A stretch of DNA of 64,000 bases, taken from contig CM057338.1 in assembly GCA_030015575.1 (NCBI GenBank), forward strand, positions 132,891,546 to 132,955,545, written 5' to 3'. Position 1 is the first letter of the stretch, and every line of letters begins with the position of its first letter. The position numbers were made by a program, and so were the translations under genes. Shown piece by piece: positions 44,702-56,640 of the stretch. This DNA comes from Agapanthus africanus (lineage: Eukaryota; Streptophyta; Magnoliopsida; Asparagales; Amaryllidaceae). The notes beneath the pieces are model-generated. The model had not been told where the DNA came from and did not search any database. It saw only the letters and a program-made list of their open reading frames with translations.

Positions 44702-45195
44702 AAGACATACATATCCAACATTAATAACAAGACATAAGCGGGATTTGAACCCTACATTGCTCAACAGCAAGCTGCGTTGCTGTTATGCTATAGTGTTGGT
44801 CATTGATGATACATGAAGTAAAGTTTGATTGATGGAGAGAGCTATTTATAAACGAGAGTCTAAATTAAATAATTTGATGATATGTTTATATGGACATGAT
44901 TGTCTTTTCACTCCTAGCTCTAACCTCTAAATCCAATCACCAAAAATAAGTGATTATTGCAGGCAGCAGCACATTGGACAGTCGAGCATAATTTCAGGTC
45001 CCAATTCTCAATGCCATTCATAATTATCAACGGTTGATATTAGAGCTTTTCAGTTTTAATACTATACGAAACCGACAGATCACAGCTTGGACAATCGTGC
45101 AAATTAGTTGAGGTTAGACTTTATATTCTCCTTGTAAATTACGCTATTAAATAGTTAATTAACAGAGATGATTAAGATTAAGATTAGTAGAGAAC
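44702..45195. other. Start of the low-copy interval, no gene seen
   Basis: AT-rich sequence between the E2 and I elements. Apart from the tRNA-like piece I see no gene or repeat. This is the likely original chromosomal DNA of the window. Confidence 0.5.
44738..44790 (-). other. tRNA-like sequence with B-box
   Basis: The minus strand shows TAGCATAACAGCAACG then, about 25 bases on, AGGGTTCAAATCCCGC, a good B-box with a weak A-box. The stems do not close into a cloverleaf. A decayed SINE head or a tRNA relic is more likely than a working tRNA gene. Confidence 0.35.
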
Positions 45196-45477
45196 GTGCA
45201 GAGATGGAAAGGAAGACCTCGACCACTCCGGCCTCTAGAAAAAGTCTATGCTATTGAAACCCAAACTCAAGGACAGTTTAAAAGTGAAATACCGCTGCTT
45301 CGAATACATTACGGACCTTGGCCTCTTTGGTCTTTAGAAAATGTCCAATCTGTATACACACGTGAAACATGTAGCAAGTCAAATAATTCCTCCTCTGATC
45401 TCGATGACCATGTACTTTGGATACCAATAACTTACTCTAGCATACACGTGGGTGTAGCTTCCATGTTACAGTTTTGA
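45196..45477 (+). other. Possible relic exon, unknown (93 codons)
   Basis: The open frame gives a well-mixed, non-repetitive peptide including KVYAIETQTQGQFKSEI, IHYGPWPLWSLENVQ and HVLWIPITYSSIHVGVA, more protein-like than the other short frames here. I do not recognise a family. It lies in the only interval outside mobile elements. It could be a decayed host exon or chance. Confidence 0.3.
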
Positions 45478-45568
45478 TTAGCTTTGGTTTTAATTAGTTA
45501 GAGTGGGGAATTGAAGTGATTAAGAAACGGTTGCAGCAATTACTAGGAGATAAAGATTTAGCTCATTC

Positions 45569-45913
45569 TTGTATCGTGTCACTAATGTGGGCCTTTTCTG
45601 CGAGGACCGCCTGCCTCTTCCGTCTATGCTGGAAATTGCAGGTGGGGTGAAGGACAGGGCAGGCCGATCGGCTGTCGATGGACCGGAGCAGCCTGTTGGG
45701 CTTCGCTTGAGTGAATTTCAGGCTGAGAGCCTTGCAGTTGGAGGCTTGCACAAACTTTTGCAAGTCTGTGTCCTTATACCAACATTTCGAGGTTATGATT
45801 CATTAATGTACTGGGTCCGGTGTGCCACGGTATTAAATTTTTTTTTAAAATATACCAATAATCAATTGCTGAATTGGGATTGTAGTTCCTCTCCTAGATT
45901 GAGTGTGGGTTTC
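45569..45913 (+). other. Possible relic coding stretch, unknown
   Basis: The frame gives MYRVTNVGLFCEDRLPLPSM then LEIAGGVKDRAGRSAVDG and GLRLSEFQAESLAVGGLH. The balanced composition suggests former coding sequence. The frame runs just past the start of element I, so its end is not natural. No family is recognised. Confidence 0.3.
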
Positions 45914-46731
45914 TGATGATACTCGATACCGAGGTTTCCCCAGATCCTGACACGTGGCAAGTGACGTGTCCCAGAGCCTACAAGAAAGGATCAAGAACAA
46001 TACATTGGAAGCATGTCCCGGGACCTCGCCCGAGGATGTTCCTGACCATCAGTGGCCTTCCAGACCACTCACATGCTCGCCTTACAAACAACCGCCGGCT
46101 CGCCTTCGAGCCTTCCTACATGCTGAGTTCCCTCAGCCCCCTAGCTCGCCTCCGAGCTATCACCGAACCAAGCTCGCTCGGCCTCCCGCTCGTTCCCGAG
46201 CCTCCCGCCGAGCTTAGCTTCTTCGGTCTCACCGACCGGTCTACAGCACCGATCGCAGGCGTCTCCGCCACGGCTCCGCGAATTGCGTCAGACGCGAGAT
46301 ATCCGCTGCCCAGGATCTCGCGTTCCACGCTATCGCGTTCCCCCATTAACGAGCGTATCTCGTCATCAGCGGGGAATCCCGCCTTTCACGCGGGCATAAC
46401 GCCAGGGGCGTAACGGCCGGCGTGAATCTCGCGCCCGCTAGCCCATGGCTGCCACTATATAAACCCCTCTCTTAGACGACTCAGGTAAGACAATTTTACC
46501 CTAATGGGCCGCTACTCTGCCCATTTAGCCCGTCTAACTTGATCGTCGGAGGGTCCTCGGTGGCACAACCACCCCGGGACTTCCTTGCAGGTAGCTCGGC
46601 TTCAACCACTTCAAGCCCATTGAGATCCACACGCTTCAGGAGGTAACCTCCCAACTCAATTTTGGCCGCTCGTCTCCACTCGCTGCAGATCAACGGAAGG
46701 TAACATCTGAAGGAGGTCCGGAGATCCATCA
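45914..46731 (+). repeat. 5' LTR of element I
   Basis: It starts TGATGATACTCG and ends ATCCATCA, two bases before the primer site. It has a TATA box CTATATAAAC at 46455-46464 and a leader of about 240 bases after it. No second copy is in the window, so the left end is less certain than the right. Confidence 0.7.
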
Positions 46732-46796
46732 GTTGGCGCCGTCTGTGGGAAACGCTAGTTCCACTCAACGAAAGTTCACCTTCCGATCTCAACTTC

Positions 46797-48950
46797 ATGG
46801 CGAGCGATCACTGCGACGATCCAAGCACTAGCCGCCACCTTCCCTACAATGGAGGCACGGATGGATCCCCTCCTCCCCCGAACACTATTCATGCATTGTC
46901 GGCTCGAATAGATCGGCTTGCGTCCATCATGGATGCCCTAGTCCGTGTCCAAACGGCGGGACAAGCTCCCCAAGTTGCCATTCCCACACCTCGGGAGTGA
47001 CACATAGGGAGAGAAGACACCACCTACGCTGGCACATCCGGACGTCGCCTCGCTGTCTCCGGCGGTCGCAGATCCCCCGGGCTAACCAATTCGATGACCC
47101 GGTGGGTACCTCACAGCTCGACACCAAGGTTTTATGAAAGAGCACCCCGTCCTGAGGCCCATCGCACTCCTGTCCCTCCTAAGGAGGTGTTGGTCAGCTT
47201 GCCTACTCCCAGGAATGATCGGCGCCCCCTCCCTCGACAGGGTCGTGCGGACGGGACTCACCACGGTAGCTCGAAAACGACCTCGCCAGGGGACTTAAGG
47301 AACCTCATCGAACGGTACCGGAGCCGCGGTCATGCGCGGTTCGCCAACAACAAAGGCCATAAATCAGAGTATGCCGAATCGTCGGGATACCACGGCCGAC
47401 TCGACGCCCTCGAAAAGAAAATCGAAGGCATGCATCGGGAAAATCGTCCTTCAAGCGACGGGGCTAAATATGCCGCCGACTCGCTCATGAAGCCCTTCAC
47501 AAAAGAGCTTCTCGCCGTCTACGTCTCCTCCCGGAACAAGCCCCGAAGGTCTCCCTCTTCGACGGGAAGTCCGACCCGAAAGACCATTTGGACGCGTTCA
47601 CAACCGGGATGAGTTTCCAGGATAATTCCGACACCGCCCAATGCCGCGCTTTCCCCGCCACTCTCATCCGCTCTGGACGAGACTGGTTTTGAGGACTCGC
47701 GCCATGCTCAATCTCTACCTTCGATGAGCTGGCCACCCAGTTCCTCGGTCATTTCATCGGGAACAAACGGCAGAAGCGGACCGTTGATCATCTCTTCACC
47801 ATAAAGAACGAAGAAAAAGAATCCTTCAAAAGATACGTCACCCGCTTCTACAACGCCCTCCTTGGGGTCTCAGAGCACCGGGACGAGACGGTCATTACGA
47901 CCCTTAGGTCAGGTCTTAGGCACAAGGAGTGGATACGCTCCTTTGCATTAGCACAACCTAAAAGCATGGCCAAGGTAAAGGCCTAGACCGAATATGAAGT
48001 CCAGCTTGAGTCCAAAGTGAACACCAACCTGCCCCGGACAGAGCAAGCCGATCAGAAGAAAAGGGCCAGGGAGGAGAAAAAGAAGATTGAGCGGCCAAAA
48101 CCCTACTTCCCGAAGTTTTAGGAGTACACCCCGCTCAACGTCTCCCAGACGGTACTGTTGGAGGAGGCTAAGGGCGAGAGGTTCTTCAAACTCCCCCCAG
48201 TCTCGAATAGGGCGGCCAAGCGTACCTAGGGCCCCTACTGCGCTTTCTACAGGTCGCAGGGCCACCCCACCGAGAACTGCAAGCAGCTCCGAGACTACAT
48301 CGAGGAGTTGATCCGCTCGGGGCACCTAGCGAGGTACTTGCGAGACAAGCAACAAGCCGACCGTGAACAAGAGCACCAACCCCCTCCCCCCCCCGGCGAG
48401 TTGACAATCAGCCAAATCATGGTCGTGTCAGCGGGGGGTATGACGTGGACCGACGAAACGCGGCACCCCTTACTGATCGAGGGGACCAGCAACTACCCAA
48501 GGAAGAAGGCTAAAGCGGTCGAGCCGATCATCTTTACCGACGAGGACCTCCACAGGATAACCCTGCCTCACAATGACCCACTGGTGATCACAGCCCGGGT
48601 CCACCGCTATGAAGTGCATAGGATATTGGTCGACTCGGGAAGCTAGGTGGACATTCTCTTTTATGACTGCTTTCTACGTATAGAACTCACCCCGTCGGAC
48701 CTAAGGCCGACCGCCCACATCCTATCGAGGTCCACTAACCCCTCCATCCTTGCGGAAGGGGTAATCACCCTCCAATTTAACATCAGAGAAGCGGGCCGTA
48801 TGCGCACCGTACCTGTGGAGTTTATCGTCGCGAGAATTCCATCGGCCTATAACGTCCTCCTAGGTCGCCCAACACTGAACTCCCTCCGCGTCCAGATATC
48901 GACCTACCACATAACGATAAAGTTACCGTTCGACCAAGGCGGTATAGGTC
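46797..48950 (+). pseudogene. Element I Gag-protease region
   Basis: An N-terminal segment (MASDHCDDPSTSRHL; ALSARIDRLASIMDALV). Then a Gag core (PFTKELLAVYV; FDELATQFLGHFIGNKRQKR; FKRYVTRFYNALLGV). A Tat-type knuckle-like block follows (CAFYRSQGHPTENCKQLRDY, then IEELIRSGHLARYL). Last is an aspartic protease (HRILVDSGS; IPSAYNVLLGRPTLNSLRVQ). The order and motifs fit Tat-lineage Gag-Pro. Broken in about half a dozen places; ends at the G insertion. Confidence 0.88.
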
Positions 48951-51056
48951 TATTGGATATAGTGCCCTCAGAGTCAATTATTGGATCACAGGCACGTAAT
49001 TGCAATGATTGAGGAAGGACCTATGCCGGTAGGACAGTCTTACTCAAGAGAATTGAATACTATCTGGTTTGTCCTTATCATCGTGTACATGCTTTAGGTG
49101 ACATTGTGGTTCACTATTACACGTTGATGGAAAATAGTATGCTACCATGGTTTATCTTTATCATCGTGTACTGCTTTAGGTGACCTTACGGGTCGCTATT
49201 ACACGTTGATAGAGCCCATAGGATTCTTGCTTGACTACCAGCAGTATGATGGCGATCATATACGTGGGAGCTGGGGTCTATAAGCACATCCTTAAAAGGT
49301 CCCTAGTCGTGGGAGTTTCGAGACTGGGCATCGATACTCCATTAGTAGACTAGTGCATACAGTCGAGACCCCGACGAAGGGCGGTGGCCGGTCTCATAAG
49401 CCATTGGTGTCAGTTGGTTCACCTAAAATGTATACAGGTGCTCATTGGGTTATGAGTACACCGGATAGGACTCGCCGGGAACATGCTAGTTGGTATTATA
49501 CCTAACGTCAGATAGCAGTTCCCTGGTGACATGTGTACAGGTTAGTTCATCGACCTGAGATCGTCATTTGTCTCGTGTGAGTTCCCATTGTGCTTTGATT
49601 ACTACCCTACCACGGCTCAAAGGAGTCGTGCAAACAGGTTTTAGTTGGGTACAGTCCCGAACCACATAGAGGCAAGTGAGCGGATTGGCAGGGGATTCGT
49701 CTCTCCCGGTATTTGGGGTGAGATCGCGCTGTATCTAGGAGAGCCATTACACAAAACCCTCGGCCGAGGCAGGAGATTTACTGGTAGGTATTCCAGTAGT
49801 ATCTCAGGGTGTTCTGGGATACACTCCGACACGACTTGTACCGCTTTTGGGGGTCTGACTTTTACCAGCCCCCTAGGCCCGACATGCGATACTCGTAGAC
49901 GAACGAACCGGACTGTACGGATATTGTCACTGACAGGCTCAGTAGGGTGTCAGGATGAGTTCGCTCATCAACTTTCCTTTTTATCAATACCTGGTAGCCC
50001 GTTACGTACAGCTAGTACCACTGACGAGCTAGTGGTTAAATCCACAGCCAAAGCATTGACAAGTCTTTAGAGTCCCCCACAGACAGTTTCTCAAGTTTCG
50101 GGGAAAACGTTGTAAAGACCGTATGAAATATGGCAGGGTTCGATCATATACGTGCGGTATTGCACGGATCATGATCGGACGGATCATACTAGTGGGCTTT
50201 GGTTTAAGCCGGATCCTAGTATTAGATTTGTTGGATTACTTTAGTCTCATCGCATTCGCATTCAGTTGGAATGCGGATGCAGGTATTTATATACAAGTGA
50301 GGAGTATCCTTGTGATCCATCACGAGTTTACTTTAGATATTGCCGTATCTTTTTATTGTTGTAAACATTTGGGTTAATGTTTACATATGGATATTATGAG
50401 CTAGATATCATGATTTGGAGCATTTATTGTGACATATGCACAAGTGGTGACTCATTGTCTCTTTTCTTGTGCATGTGTCACATAATATGAATGATTTGGG
50501 TTGATATGAGATGAAGAGAGAGAGAGGGGCTGCCATGAGGTGGTTGGTCTTGTATTATTGTTATCTCACTCTCTCATTTTTATCACACACATCACAAAAG
50601 AAAAGAAAGAGAGAAACTCCTTCTTCTTGCTCTTTCTTCTCTAGCTCAAATCTTCATCAATAGCAACACCTCTAACCTCCATCCAAACTCATGGATGCAA
50701 AAGGCAAAGTGATCACAAACATTCTCTACAACACCTTGGACACGTCGACTAGCACACTTCATGCCCGAGTTGCTTCGAATAAAGCGGGAGCCCGTAAAAA
50801 GACTCGTAGATGTGGTGCCCTTTCCGACGAGGAGATCGAGACCGGAGATGCCGCGAGAAGCTTAGGATGGTGGCCAAAGACCGAAGGACACGGATCGATC
50901 GATATAGCCTTTCTATCTCTTCTCTAGTTTGCTAGTAGTAGGTTAATGGTTCGATCCGGGTTTAAGCATACGATAGCGCCGATTTCTAGTCTAGAAAAAT
51001 TTTCGTTCCGCATTTTGGCCTCGAAAAGACGGCCGGGGCACTACCGTAGTCTTATA
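48951..51056 (+). repeat. 5' LTR of copia element G
   Basis: It starts like the 3' LTR (TGTTGGATATAGTGCCCTCA at 63875) and ends directly at the primer site. It is the reverse-complement partner of 476-2581. It contains the inverted pair TGACATATGCACAAG / CTTGTGCATGTGTCA (50430-50444, 50466-50480), a GA-rich stretch (50510-50530) and a CT-rich leader-like part (50600-50700). Confidence 0.88.
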
Positions 51057-51070
51057 TGGTATCAGAGCTA
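51057..51070 (+). promoter_or_regulatory. Primer binding site of element G (tRNA-Met)
   Basis: TGGTATCAGAGCTAGG immediately follows the LTR, the standard initiator tRNA-Met site of plant copia elements. Confidence 0.9.
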
Positions 51071-51799
51071 GGCCATTAACCTTTACTAGCTTGCTCTAAC
51101 GTATTTAAAACTTCGATCGAACAAAAATTCCGAAACCGCGATTTCAAATTGATCAGTTTCTATCGAAATTTTTTTGTGCTCTAAAAATTTTTTTGGGCAT
51201 GTCAGAAATTCGTGCAGGGTTTTTTAGGAGCACTGTAGAAATTTGGTACCACGATCCAACAGTAACGCCGCGGAACCGCGGCCCTACCCCCCTTTTGGCC
51301 GCGGTTCCGCCGCCATTCTGAGGTTTCACCGCACCAAATTTCTTCAGTAGGTCTCTGACTTGGAAAAGGGGTTTCTGGTAATTTTATTTTGGGCTCAGAT
51401 TTATTTGAGTACTGGGTATTGTGCTTGGGGCCCACTTCGGGAAATTTTGTCGATCGAAAATTTAAATATGTTGGCTCACAGTATTTATATTATATCTGCA
51501 ACCGTGAATGTCATTCGAGCGGTAAATCCTGTCTAATTGCTATAGTTCTTTTAGACGGATTTGCGAACGTGACATTCACGTTGATATTCTGTGTTGTGCT
51601 GTGATGTTGCGGATTTGTCGTGGTGGATAGCCTGGATGCAATGGTAGTACAGTTTGGTTGTATATGTACATTTAATATTGCAGGGCGAACGTCCGACATG
51701 TGGACTGCCGTCACTGCCTGTTTGTATATTATTCTTTTGGGACACGACCGGGCTGAGGTCGATGTACCCGTTGTATATTTTACTTTCTGTACTAGGATT
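51071..51799 (+). other. Element G leader, no recognisable gag
   Basis: Non-coding by eye: several short frames, none with a Gag-like motif. Confidence 0.5.
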
Positions 51800-52055
51800 A
51801 CCCCATGGTGGGGTGCACGGATAGCCGGGTTCTATAGAGAAACAAGCCCGCATCTCATGGCTTCGAGACGGAGTGGGCTTTACTCTAGAATTGGCGGGCT
51901 ATTCGCCGCACTCGTAGGGGGTACAGGTTGACCCAAGGAGGGGTGCTCAAGTTACCGGATTCGGTGAAGTGCTGGGTGGTCCATTCACGTTGTTGAAAGG
52001 GGCTGCCTCGCTTCAGGTTTTTGCGGGTAACTTGCCGCGCCCGTAGGGGTCTAGG
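51800..52055 (+). repeat. Tandem duplication, 130-bp unit (element G)
   Basis: Two imperfect copies, marked by GGGGTGCACGG / GGGGTGCTCAA (51810, 51940) and GCCGCACTCGTAGGGG / GCCGCGCCCGTAGGGG. The offset is 130 throughout. Confidence 0.75.
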
Positions 52056-52469
52056 ATTTCATTGCACAGGCTATCCATACGACCAGGGGAACGTCGGGTT
52101 TCAGTAGTGGCTCTATGAAACCCAGGGATCCCAGATTATCTGTATTGTTCTGTGATGCTTATTACATTTCTGTGATGTTGCATTTTATCACGCCTTGAGT
52201 GAATATTATATATTGATATATATACTAGTAGATGTTGTATATGTTTTACACACGCACTAGTCCATTCCCCGCTCTGTCATTAGTTAAGTAACCTAACGGG
52301 TGATGACGGGACCCAGTGGCGAATGCGGATGGCATATACGTACATCGTATTTTCGTTCTTTTGTGGTGTGATTAATTGATGGGACTGCATTGATTCGGAT
52401 CAATGCAAGCTAAACAAACCTATTCTGATGTTGTTGGAACATTTTTCAAAAATCTATTATTGCAAGGAC

Positions 52470-52745
52470 GTTCTCTTTTGTTTTGCACAGTGGTATTCGG
52501 TTATGAATATCCAGCACCTCAGTCGACGAGGCAAGGGCCGAGATCCGTTCACCGGGAGTGACCCCTTGGACAGAAGTTTGCGTCAGGGTAATAACTTCAC
52601 TATAGCCGATTACTTTTTGCTTTGCATCGTGGTATTTAGTTGGAATATCCTGCACCTCATTCTATGGGGAAAGAGCCAAGTTCCCTTCATCGGGAGTGAC
52701 CTCTTTAGCAAAGGTTTTCGCTACTATATTTTTTATAAAAAGCTA
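52470..52745 (+). repeat. Tandem duplication, 139-bp unit (element G)
   Basis: Two diverged copies, marked by TTTGCACAGTGGTATTCGG / TTTGCATCGTGGTATTTAG and CACCGGGAGTGACC / CATCGGGAGTGACC. The frame is open through both (52428-52877), but no domain is recognised. Confidence 0.75.
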
Positions 52746-52854
52746 TTCGGTTCCTTCAACGATATCAAGTTCATTACGCTAAAGGTTTTTCGCCAAAAAC
52801 CAGCCGTAACCATCCGTCATTTCTTACAAGTATTACTTAGTATCCGTGCTGCGT

Positions 52855-53050
52855 TTGTTGACTGTGTCAAGGCGTAGTGTGCGGTAGCTAAGTAGTGTTT
52901 GTTTGTGGCATATTAATGGGATTGGTTAGGACAGTCGTGCGCCTTGTTGACTGTGTCAAGGGCTCGTACGGGTGGGTTTAATGCAATCCAGGATAATGAT
53001 GGGTTGAACTTGACTAGGACTCTTTGATTTGTTGACTGTGTCAAGGTCAC
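52855..53050 (+). repeat. Three near-identical TTGTTGACTGTGTCAAGG blocks, spaced about 87 bp
   Basis: The 18-base core stands at about 52856, 52944 and 53029. The sequence between the cores has diverged beyond easy alignment while the cores stay identical. Confidence 0.85.
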
Positions 53051-53450
53051 TTGGGTCCTAGGGGTAAAAATCACATCAAGAGTTTCTAAAGAAACTGAAA
53101 CTTACCAGGCATACGCATACCTTCTGGAGTGTGATAACGTGAGTGGATTCCGTCACGTTATCATGCGATGATAGTTGGATCCCGATTCCCACTGATGAGT
53201 TGGTTTACTCCTCGGGTGATCCCGACTAATTCTTCTTTCAGGTTTGGAGGAGAATTTGAGGATACAGTGGGAGGTTTCCTGATTAAATAAATTGATAATC
53301 ATTCTGATCTAGGATAGAGTGCACGCTGAGTGTTTCTTTTCTCTCTATCTTTGGAAGCGACTATGGCCCGACCCTATACTATAACTCAGTGACCAAGTTG
53401 ACCGAACGTTCTTAAAACACTGGCTTTTGGATTGTCTGAGTTGCATACCT

Positions 53451-54180
53451 CTTTGCCACTCCTACTTTTACCCTTTTCTCCAGAACACCCCGTATTACTA
53501 CGAACATCCACTTCCATTGGATAAAACCATCATATGGTTATATACGAACTCGAAGGAACTTATTCGAGGATGGTTTCCGGTTCTGGAAAAAACGAATAGG
53601 ACTATTCAGTTGTCTTTTCCTTTTACTTTCTCTCAGGTTGCGAGTGTTCCTTGGATTAGGACGGTACACCTATTACACTTATTGGATAGTCTTCATCCAA
53701 ACCATAGGCAGGTGCCGAACGGGAGGGAATGAAGAAAACCATTTAGCCTAAAAGGTGTACAGAAGGTATTAAGTAAAGACAAATAAAGGGATTAGTAAGA
53801 GGGTAAAGTAAATTGTGACTGCTATTCACGACCAAACCAAGTATTTCATCGCCACTCCTACTTCACCTTTGCATTTCTCCGGAATACCCCGTATCACTAC
53901 GAAGATCCACAGTTTATTGGATATTCCATCGTATGGTTATATACGAACTCGAAGGAACTTGTTCCAGTTCGGGAATGGATTCTGGTTCAGGAGAAATAGG
54001 AATAAGGTTTATTCAGTTGTCTTTTATCTTCGCCTTCTCTCAGGTTACGAGTGCTCCTAGGATTAGGAGAGTACACCCATTATACTTATTGGATAGTCTT
54101 CTTCCAAACCATAGGCTGGTGCCGAACGGTAGGGAAGGAAGAAAACCATTTAGCCTGAAGGGGTGTACAGAAGGTAATGA
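53451..54180 (+). repeat. Tandem duplication, about 400-bp unit (element G)
   Basis: First copy from about 53451, second from about 53847. Shared blocks are GCCACTCCTACTT, ATGGTTATATACGAACTCGA and TTGGATAGTCTTC, and both end in a GTGTACAGAAGGTA stretch. About 80% alike by eye. Confidence 0.85.
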
Positions 54181-54964
54181 CTAAAGATATAAAGGGATTT
54201 GGAGAGATGGCAAAGAAATATACGGTTACAGTTGTGAATCTGATAATGGAAGAGGCATTACTATGAATACCCGGATACCCCTTCGAAACATTTATATGTT
54301 TCAGTTTCACTGTATATTGTTAAAAGAAAACCGATTTCCCAATTAGTCCTTGCTCCAGGGTATGTATTTACCAGGTTTGATTCTCACATCTATATGGTTT
54401 TACAGATGGTGAATGGGAGTAAGTTATTGGGAATTGGGTGATCATCCTCATTAAATCGGGATTCGTTATAATTGGTGATATTTGAGGAAGTCACCTGGGT
54501 TGGTTTGCCGGACGGCAAATGTTTGGTTTTGAATATCCGTTGTTATGCACCAATTTCAAATTGATATATCTGTACGTTTATTTTTATAAAGTGAGATATA
54601 ACTTTTTGAAATTATGCCGATGACATTTACCTATATCAATTGATGGTTAGGTAAGGAGCATTAAACAGCGGTGTAATTCTTCATAACCATAGTACAGTTT
54701 TCAACCCACGACACACAGGGAATAAGTTATTAGACTCAGTGGACTTATACAGAGTATTGTATGTTGTCCAGTGTCCATTAGGACAGAGGGGTTGGTACTC
54801 GTACTATATTCTGTTTACTTATGACTTCTCTAGTTCTTAGACAAGCGTTTCATAGAAACACAAGGTCTAAGTTTTGAGAAGTTATAGGTATAAGAATAAA
54901 GTAGAGAACCAGGTGTTGCAAGTGTCAGGATTCTTCAAGATAATCGAAGATGTAGATACTTGTG
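54181..54964 (+). other. Element G internal, nothing recognised
   Basis: No frame or motif that I can name. It ends at TATGG (54965-54969), the left target duplication of H. Confidence 0.5.
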
Positions 54965-54969
54965 TATGG

Positions 54970-55650
54970 TGTTCACACCATAATATTGTATTATTATATT
55001 CCCGTTCTTATTCGTTTTATAAATAAACATGTGTTTTTGACGCATGTCTGCTACATATTACAGGTTACAGGTTCTTGGAACGAAAACAGTGAAAAAGACA
55101 AAAGACGACACAAAAAAAGAGATTTTGACCAACAAATAGAAGGATCTTAATCAAGCCTACACAAAAGATCAGTACAAGGCAACGCAAGGTCCAAGATTAT
55201 AAAGCAAACGGTTAAAAGTCCACTGCAATTGTTCATTGGAGATCTGGAAGAAATAGAGAAGCCAAATTGAATAAAGATCCAAAGAAATAAAAAGCCCAAG
55301 AAGCCCAGAATCAGTTCCAAAATTTCCAGACATAAAATTTTACCAAAGCTTGGAGTCTACTTTGACTAGATCTTCCTATGGATATTTTGGTAAATGTAGA
55401 CATGTGAATCAATTGTAACCTAGGGTTTCCTATCCTCTATAAATAGGAACTCTAAATCATTGTAAAGGCTATGCCTCCCTCATGCCTCTTTTTATGAATA
55501 AAATTTAGAAATCTTTTGGAGAGTATCGATACCTCTTTTTATTTCAGAAATTCAGATCTGACAAGTCTTGTGTTGATGTTTGGAGAGAGCCATCTGTAAA
55601 GTAAGTAGATTTATTTAATTGCCCTAGTTTAGATTTCAATTCTTGCCCTA
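54970..55650 (+). repeat. Partial LTR copy of element H, inverted
   Basis: It starts TGTTCACACCATAATATTG directly after TATGG and matches the reverse complement of 55918-56598. It differs from both other LTR copies by a few percent, so it is not a recent duplicate. The edge toward 55664 is a short ambiguous junction (a repeated CCCTAGTTTAGATTTCA motif). Confidence 0.88.
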
Positions 55651-55664
55651 GTTTAGATTTCATT

Positions 55665-56598
55665 TGATTGTGAGTCAAAAACTATCTATTACCGCAATCA
55701 AGAACGGCGTCGCATGTAGCTAGCCGGTGAGTACGGGTCGGTCCACAGGGATGTTGTGAATTTCCTAATCGCTCTTACGAGTTAATTTCAAATGGTGTGA
55801 ATGTATTGATTAAATCTAAAAAACTAAATTAATGTAGGGCAATTGAATTAAAAATCTAACTATCTAACTAGGGCAAGGAATTTAAATTTAATCTAGGGCA
55901 GATAATGAAAAATTATCTAGGGCAAGAATTGAAATCTAAACTAGGGCAATTAAATAAATCTACTTACTTTACAGATGGCTCTCTCCAAATATCAACACAA
56001 GACTTGTCAGATCTGAATTTCTGAAATGAAAAAAGGTATCGATGCTCTCCAAAAGATTTCTAAATTTTATTCATAAAAAGAGGCATGAGGGAGGCATAGC
56101 CTTTACAATGATTTAGAGTTCCTATTTATAGAAGATAGGAAACCCTAGGTTACAATTGATTCGCATGTCTACATTTACCAAAATATCCATAGGAAGACCT
56201 AGTCAAAGTAGACTCCAAGCTTTGGTAAAATTTTATGTCTGGAAATTTTGGAACTGATTCTGGGCTTCTTGGGCTTTTTATTTCTTTGGATCTTTATTCA
56301 ATTTGGCTTCTCTATTTCTTCCAGATCTCCAGTGAACAATTGCAGTGGACTTTTAACCGTTTGCTTGGTAATCTTGGACCTTGCGTTGCCTTGTACTGAT
56401 CTTTTGTGTAGGCTTGATTAAGATCCTTCTATTTGTTGGTCAAAATCCCTTTTTTGTGTCGTTTTTTGTCTTTTTCACTGTTTTCGCTCCAAGAACCTGT
56501 AACCTGTAATATGTAGCAGACATGCGTCAAAAGCACCTGTTTATTTATAAAATGAATAAGAATGGAGAATATAATAATACAATATTATGGTGTGAACA
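55665..56598 (-). repeat. 3' LTR of element H
   Basis: 934 bp, starting (minus) TGTTCACACCATAATATTG after the polypurine tract, ending at TGATTG on the plus side. It has a TATA box CTATAAATAG on the minus strand (56122-56131), a GAATAAAATT polyadenylation signal (about 56068-56077) and several CTAGGGCA motifs near 55870-55950. Confidence 0.92.
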
Positions 56599-56640
56599 AA
56601 TACCCCCAAACTTATCTTTTGCTCGTCCTCGAGCAAACTT
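56599..56640 (-). other. Polypurine tract of element H
   Basis: The minus strand reads CGAGGACGAGCAAAAGATAA then GTTTGGGGGTATT, next to the 3' LTR. This is the standard tract of Tat/Athila-lineage elements. Similar GTTTGGGGGTA or GTTTGGAGGGA runs recur at about 57905 and 58090. Confidence 0.88.

Larger units (their letters stand above)
45914..48950 (+). mobile_element. Element I: Tat-like Ty3/gypsy element, 5' part, broken, cut by copia G
   Basis: 5' LTR about 45914-46731, primer site TGGCGCCGTCTGTGGGAAA (46734-46752), Gag and protease 46797-48950. It is interrupted at 48951 by element G; pol and the 3' LTR should lie beyond the right end of the window. Higher GC than its neighbours. It has roughly half a dozen breaks. 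Confidence 0.85.

Noticed and set aside
44738-44790. Functional tRNA gene
   Set aside because: A B-box is present but the stems do not pair into a cloverleaf and the A-box is weak.
45569-45916. Complete host gene
   Set aside because: No recognised family, and the last codons run into the start of element I, so the frame end is not natural.
54970-56598. Large inverted repeat taken as a foldback DNA transposon
   Set aside because: Both arms are LTR sequence of element H with TATA box and polyadenylation signal, and one arm continues into the polypurine tract.
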